From Bacteroidia bacterium (GTDB taxonomy: Bacteria; Bacteroidota; Bacteroidia; B-17B0; Aurantibacillaceae): DNA of 36,228 nucleotides. Numbering within the stretch: the first letter of the stretch is position 1; the number at the start of each line of letters is the position of its first letter. The stretch spans positions 1 through 36,228 of the forward strand of contig JANYIQ010000135.1 of assembly GCA_025362575.1 (NCBI GenBank). Reading direction: 5' to 3'. Below, piece by piece: positions 32,077 to 36,228 of this stretch. The translations under genes were made by a program, and so were the position numbers. The notes below the pieces were generated by a model. The model saw only the letters and a program-made list of their open reading frames with translations. It made no database searches and was not told the origin of the DNA.

Positions 32077-35000
32077 TTATGCTACTCTTCCGTAAAATTC
32101 GTTCATGTATTCCTTAACAATCATTGCATTTATATACTTTGATTTAGCAGCATCCAATGGCAAATTGTGTTTGTTTTTTAATTGGTCAATTACTAAACGC
32201 ACCATCATTTTTTCTACAAAGCTTTCATTCTCTAGCATTTTAGAGTTTTGAAGTATTTGGGCATCCACCTCTTTTTTCAAACTTTGCAAGGCTTCAAACA
32301 ATTTGCTTTCACTATCTGTTAAAGGGTCTTTTTCCATTAAGCGTTTATGTAAACGAGCATACTTAGCATCGTTATCATACTTTGCTTTCAGTAATTGGTT
32401 TTTACGTTCCAATTCTTTCGCTTCGCTATAAATCTTTTCAAGTTCTTTAATGTTGCGCTCCATCTCCTCCTTTGTAACTTCATTTAAGTTTTTCTTTTTA
32501 AATAAACGCTCCAATTCTTCTTTCAAAGTAATAAAAACCGGGTCGTGAGGATCAAAATTACCACCTAACATTTCTCTTGTTTTTTGCAAAGTGTTTTTTA
32601 GTTGGTCGGCTAATACCATCTCTTCTTCTTTCACTTTCACAAAAGCAAATAGCACATCTTCTAAAGCAATATTTAATAAATTGCTTGTATCAACATTGTT
32701 TTCTAATGCTTCCTTCGTATTTATGAGTGCCAAATGATTATTGGCTTCACGAGATAAAATAGTGAGTTTATGAAAATCTAATTTATCAAGCATTTCATAA
32801 TTGCCTGATAAACGAATTAAATTGTACAAACTCTTAGCGTTGTTTAAAACCTTAACAATGGTAAGCATTGTCCCTCGGTCTTTTATCTGTGTAATTTGTT
32901 GTGAAAATATTTCTGCGTTTTCGGTATTGAATTGAAACAGCACATCTTTTATTTCACTGATCTCGGCATTAATTTCTTCCTGCGATTTAAAAATGTTGGA
33001 ATAGTGTTCCATTTCATCACCGAGTTCTGATTGTAACTCATCGAAATACGCACGATTTGTTTTATCGAACTCTGATTGTATATCTGCGAAATCAACTACG
33101 TAACCGTATCTAAAATCTTTATAGGTTCTGTTTACACGAGTTAATGTTTGCAAAAGATTATGCGCTTTAATTACCCTACCAATGTATAATTTCTTTAATC
33201 GTGGGGCATCAAAGCCAGTTAAAAGCATGTTGTAAACAAACAGAAAATCTATTTTCCCATCTTTAAAATCTTCAACTAAATCCTTGCGTTCTTCTTTTGT
33301 TCCAATGTCGTGAAGAATAACAGCAGCAGTAGTTACCTTACTATTTTCTTTCTGTTTGTCTCCATAACTGACTTTCGGCTCAGCTGCCATTAAAAGTGGT
33401 TCTTCTTGTTTTTGAGCATATTTAGATTCAAATATCTCATGCATCATTTTTGCCTGATCGGAAGAGTCGCAAACAACCAAACCTCCAATTGAATTGTCGT
33501 TCATGGCAATACGAGCTTTCTCAAAGTCTTGAATGATGTAATCTAACATCGGCTCTACAAACTTAGGGTGTGCATAAACTATCTTTTTATCTGCATTCCC
33601 TTTTAGTATTTCTATTTCTTCTAAGGCTTGCTTTAATGTTAATTTATAACTCGTTTCAATCTCCTCACGTATTAAACGTAGGGTGTAACCATCGGCAATA
33701 GATGAATTGTAATAATACTTGTGTATATAACCGCCAAACAACGATTTAGAATTGTAATCAGTCCCCAAAAGAGGTGTCCCTGTCAACCCAATTTTTATTG
33801 CATTTGTATCAGATTCATGTAAGTTAGCTAAAAAACTTCCTTTCGGATTGTAGCTCCTATGTACTTCATCTAAAAAATAAACACGTTGAATATTTAAATT
33901 ATAATCGGTGTTTCTTACAACATCCGGATCATCCTTAAATTTTTGAATATTTACAACTGTAATTTCTGCTTTACCGGAGTTGTTATGAATAACGCTAGTA
34001 GATTTAATATCCTTAGAGAATTCTTCTCTCGAATTAATATTATGCACTACCAAACCACGGCTTTTAAATTCTCGCCCTGCTTGAATTAATAAATCCAATC
34101 TATCTACAATAAAATAGAATTTTGGTATAACACCCTTTGACTGAAAGTAATCAGTTAAATATTTTACGTTGTAAAATGTTAAAGCAGTTTTTCCGCTTCC
34201 TTGCGTATGCCAAATAATTCCCTTTTTAATCCCTTCTTCTAGTTTAGTTTCAATTGCTTTTGTAGCAAACAATTGCGGATAACGCATAATGTGTTTCTGT
34301 AAACCTCGCTTTTCTTTTACATAAGCAATTGCATATTGTAATACAAATGACAATCGCTCACGCTGAAATAATGAGGTACAAATACGGTTAGTAGGAGTAT
34401 TAGGATTTTTATTTGTAATAAACTCTGGAGAATTTTTAATCCCTACTAAGTTGTTGTCTTTTAAAATTAAGGTTTCTATTTCATCAGATACATCTGAAAG
34501 GATTTTATCCAAGTCAAATTTATCTTCTTCTCTGAAATAATTGAAATGAGGTTTTTGATAAGATGCTGTTGCGTAAAATGCGCCTTCAATTGTTTGAGGC
34601 GAGCTATCATCATATTCCATGTTGTTGGAGAAAACCATCAATTGTGTAATATTTACAAACTTTCTAAATTTCTTATTTTGAAATCTAGTTTGAATGCGCT
34701 TATGTTCTGCAATGATTCCATCTTGGTTGTTAGGTTTCTTAACTTCAATAAACACAAGTGGCATTCCATTTATCAATAGGGTAATGTCCGGACGAAATTC
34801 TTCATCACCATTTTTGCATGGCAATTCTGTTACAACATTAAAAGTATTGTTGTCAAAATTTTCAAAGTCAATTAATCTTATTCCTGATTTGCTGGTGATT
34901 TTTTCATAAAAGATTTTACCCAAATCTTCGTTATCAAGAGCTAAGGATAGATCATCGAAAATGTTTTTTATATCTCCGGCATTTAACTCAGAATTAATTC

Positions 35001-35145
35001 GTAGAATACTCTCGGCGAAAATATCAGTAAAGATGTTGGTGCTTTCATCAATTTTGGCTTTAGCTATTGAAACATAGCTATATCCCAATCTACATAAATG
35101 CAGAATAGCAGGAATTTTTACTCGTGTATTTTCGTTGAATGCCAT
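32077..35145 (-). CDS. hsdR: Type I restriction endonuclease/translocase subunit HsdR
   Basis: This 1022-residue motor subunit has an N-terminal PD-(D/E)xK nuclease site (Asp120 in RPDITLL; Glu134-Val-Lys136 in IEVKKPN). Superfamily 2 helicase motifs follow: Walker A HTQGSGKT (313-320), DEVH (426-429), GLTGTPLLG (motif III region) and LTRVNRTY (motif VI). A charged helical C-terminal region for HsdM contact ends the protein. It translocates DNA and cuts it away from the recognition site. All key residues are present, so this subunit appears intact. It begins three bases after the AbiEii-like stop, so it is co-transcribed with it. Confidence 0.96.
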   Translation of the reverse strand: MAFNENTRVKIPAILHLCRLGYSYVSIAKAKIDESTNIFTDIFAESILRINSELNAGDIKNIFDDLSLALDNEDLGKIFYEKITSKSGIRLIDFENFDNNTFNVVTELPCKNGDEEFRPDITLLINGMPLVFIEVKKPNNQDGIIAEHKRIQTRFQNKKFRKFVNITQLMVFSNNMEYDDSSPQTIEGAFYATASYQKPHFNYFREEDKFDLDKILSDVSDEIETLILKDNNLVGIKNSPEFITNKNPNTPTNRICTSLFQRERLSFVLQYAIAYVKEKRGLQKHIMRYPQLFATKAIETKLEEGIKKGIIWHTQGSGKTALTFYNVKYLTDYFQSKGVIPKFYFIVDRLDLLIQAGREFKSRGLVVHNINSREEFSKDIKSTSVIHNNSGKAEITVVNIQKFKDDPDVVRNTDYNLNIQRVYFLDEVHRSYNPKGSFLANLHESDTNAIKIGLTGTPLLGTDYNSKSLFGGYIHKYYYNSSIADGYTLRLIREEIETSYKLTLKQALEEIEILKGNADKKIVYAHPKFVEPMLDYIIQDFEKARIAMNDNSIGGLVVCDSSDQAKMMHEIFESKYAQKQEEPLLMAAEPKVSYGDKQKENSKVTTAAVILHDIGTKEERKDLVEDFKDGKIDFLFVYNMLLTGFDAPRLKKLYIGRVIKAHNLLQTLTRVNRTYKDFRYGYVVDFADIQSEFDKTNRAYFDELQSELGDEMEHYSNIFKSQEEINAEISEIKDVLFQFNTENAEIFSQQITQIKDRGTMLTIVKVLNNAKSLYNLIRLSGNYEMLDKLDFHKLTILSREANNHLALINTKEALENNVDTSNLLNIALEDVLFAFVKVKEEEMVLADQLKNTLQKTREMLGGNFDPHDPVFITLKEELERLFKKKNLNEVTKEEMERNIKELEKIYSEAKELERKNQLLKAKYDNDAKYARLHKRLMEKDPLTDSESKLFEALQSLKKEVDAQILQNSKMLENESFVEKMMVRLVIDQLKNKHNLPLDAAKSKYINAMIVKEYMNEFYGRVA

Positions 35146-35148
35146 GTT

Positions 35149-36009
35149 TTATTTAAATATTTTTTTAAATAATTCTTTTAGTTCTGTTTTTACAACATCA
35201 AATTCCGGCAGAGCATCTGCTTGAATTTGATGCGCTAAACTATTTTTCCAACTTGCCCGAAGCTTCTTGTCATCGTCCTCATCCATCAATTGATCCACTC
35301 CAGTAAATTCTAGGTTTTTGAATGCCATTTTTTTATGAAATGCATTAACGATCTCATCGAAATTTAAATCCGGATAGTTCTTTTGTAGATACCATATATC
35401 ATAAAAATCTCTCGGAGCAGTATAAGATCGTTGTATTAATGCCCTGAGCTTTTCAGCCATTACCTCGTTAATTGAATAGCAAGGAATTATATTTGGTTTC
35501 AATGCAATTGCATCAGAATACTGATGAGTGATTTCCTTCTGAGCCTCATCAAATATCATTAATTCATAAAGAATAATTTCAATTTTTATTTTGGTTTGCC
35601 AGCGTTCAACAGGAGGAGGCGTTTCGTTTCGTGAATGATCTGCTCCCCAAAAACGTATCACAGCTTCATATCCTGTTAACTCATCTTTAAATTTTAACGG
35701 TCGAAGAGAATCAATGTGAGTAAGTACTTCTGTGTTTTGATGTAAGTGTTCGCAAATGTTTTGCAAATGCTTTTTCGTTAGTTCAAATGTTTTTTTTCGT
35801 GATGTAAAATCTAAATCTTCGGAAAAACGATAGTCAGGGAAATAGCATTTTTTAAGACATGTTCCTCCTTTAAAAATCAACACCTCTTTAAGTTCCGGTT
35901 GTGAATATATAGCCGCTAGAAAATGACCAAGTACCCAATCTTTATCAACGGTACTTTTAGACACGAGTTTGGCTTCAGCTATAGTAGCTATTTCTTTTTG
36001 TAAAATCAT
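35149..36009 (-). CDS. AbiEii/AbiGii-type nucleotidyltransferase (putative toxin)
   Basis: This 286-residue protein of the DNA polymerase beta-like nucleotidyltransferase fold has the hallmark IFKGGTCLKK (Gly48-Gly49-Thr50) followed by FSEDLDF (Ser63, Asp65, Asp67), the metal-binding signature of AbiEii toxins. PRDFYDIWYLQ further on is also typical. In AbiE systems the toxin modifies tRNA by adding nucleotides and is held by an AbiEi antitoxin. Its ATG overlaps the stop of an upstream gene by one base (TAATG), the position expected for the partner. It lies directly in front of hsdR, so phage defence is inferred. No recognisable AbiEi winged-helix sequence is visible in the part of the upstream gene within the window. 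Confidence 0.85.
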   Translation of the reverse strand: MILQKEIATIAEAKLVSKSTVDKDWVLGHFLAAIYSQPELKEVLIFKGGTCLKKCYFPDYRFSEDLDFTSRKKTFELTKKHLQNICEHLHQNTEVLTHIDSLRPLKFKDELTGYEAVIRFWGADHSRNETPPPVERWQTKIKIEIILYELMIFDEAQKEITHQYSDAIALKPNIIPCYSINEVMAEKLRALIQRSYTAPRDFYDIWYLQKNYPDLNFDEIVNAFHKKMAFKNLEFTGVDQLMDEDDDKKLRASWKNSLAHQIQADALPEFDVVKTELKELFKKIFK

Positions 36010-36228
36010 TAATAAACTTTGTTACAGATGTCTAAGATTTCTTCCCTACTTATGTTTAAACGTAATCTCCACTCATTCACGAACTCACCTTTATCAGTTC
36101 CTTGAGTATCGAATAAATTATATTTTGTATTTACTTTTTCTTTAGCAAATCGAATGAATGGTTTTAACCCTTTTTTATTTACGTTTTTGTCATCTTATTC
36201 CCCAGATAATATCACTTTTTGCTTCTTT
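36009..36228 (-). pseudogene. 3' part of an unrecognised gene upstream of AbiEii, with a frameshift
   Basis: Reading back from the TAA at 36009-36011 gives about 61 residues ending EWRLRLNISREEILDICNKVY, until an in-frame TAA at 36195-36197. Upstream of that point a different frame reads EAKSDIIWGI. Removing one T from the pair at 36195-36196 joins the two frames as IIWGIDDKNVNKKG. This looks like a single-base frameshift, or a sequencing error. The gene runs off the window edge. By position it is the likely partner (antitoxin) of the AbiEii-like gene, but I do not recognise its family. Confidence 0.5.

Larger units (their letters stand above)
29251..36228. mobile_element. Probable integrated element or defence island next to tRNA-Arg
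   Basis: The boundary is placed at the tRNA 3' end because a recombinase-derived gene abuts it and all genes beyond (R-M, AbiEii) are accessory defence functions, while the other side holds conserved chromosomal genes. The far boundary and any repeated copy of the tRNA end lie outside the window. The genes read toward the tRNA as a single operon-like block. Confidence 0.5.

Noticed and set aside
1-36228. CRISPR array, rRNA, transposase or insertion sequence
   Set aside because: No regularly spaced repeats, rRNA sequence or transposase motifs were seen. The only mobile-type gene is the recombinase chimera.

Overview
The window looks like the chromosome of an AT-rich, Gram-negative member of the Bacteroidota, probably an environmental lineage. 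The support is: (i) type IX secretion components (a PorG-like barrel and a PorZ with a C-terminal sorting domain); (ii) Bacteroidota gene neighbourhoods (porG-uppS-bamA-skp; nucleotidyltransferase-TPR-DUF4292-EnvC; DUF3098-uppP-truB; porZ-recO); (iii) several TAnnTTTG-type -7 promoter elements and few Shine-Dalgarno sequences. Genes are packed tightly, often with overlaps, and no gap exceeds 300 bases, so there is no large empty stretch to explain.

Layout. 1-2.4 kb (+): two AlgX/AlgJ-like SGNH proteins, the first cut by the window edge, sharing an unusual C-terminal repeat. 2.4-5.0 kb: dxs (isoprenoid precursor synthesis), convergent with a metallo-beta-lactamase-fold hydrolase. 5.1-12.2 kb (+): an envelope cluster of PorG-like barrel, undecaprenyl-diphosphate synthase, BamA, three Skp/OmpH chaperones (the last two a clear tandem duplicate) and two small lipoproteins. 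12.2-19.5 kb (-): two envelope operons. One holds a sugar nucleotidyltransferase, a TPR lipoprotein, a DUF4292 lipoprotein and an EnvC-like amidase activator with overlapping ends. The other holds DUF3098, a small membrane protein, UppP and TruB. 19.6-26.0 kb (+): a surface-polysaccharide block of gmd and fcl (GDP-mannose to GDP-L-fucose), then a WecA-like phosphoglycosyltransferase between two Wzi/RemB-like outer-membrane proteins. 26.0-29.1 kb (-): recO and porZ. 29.2 kb (+): tRNA-Arg(CCG) with a strong terminator.

29.25 kb to the end (-) is a defence-type accessory region abutting the tRNA. In transcription order it has a frameshifted unknown gene, an AbiEii-type nucleotidyltransferase, hsdR, hsdM, and a gene whose first ~66 residues are the start of HsdS while the rest is the DNA-binding/zinc-ribbon part of a large serine recombinase. 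Its tail is translated from the antisense strand of the tRNA gene. This chimera is the most striking object in the window. It suggests an integrated element that has lost DNA between hsdS and its recombinase, leaving a type I R-M system with no intact specificity subunit here.

How the genes work together. Dxs, UppS and UppP supply and recycle the C55 lipid carrier. The WecA-like enzyme loads that carrier with a sugar phosphate, and Gmd/Fcl make GDP-fucose. BamA, Skp and the Wzi/PorG proteins concern outer-membrane assembly and surface glycan or T9SS function. EnvC and the MBOAT-associated SGNH proteins modify the wall or surface polymers. No CRISPR array, rRNA or origin was seen.
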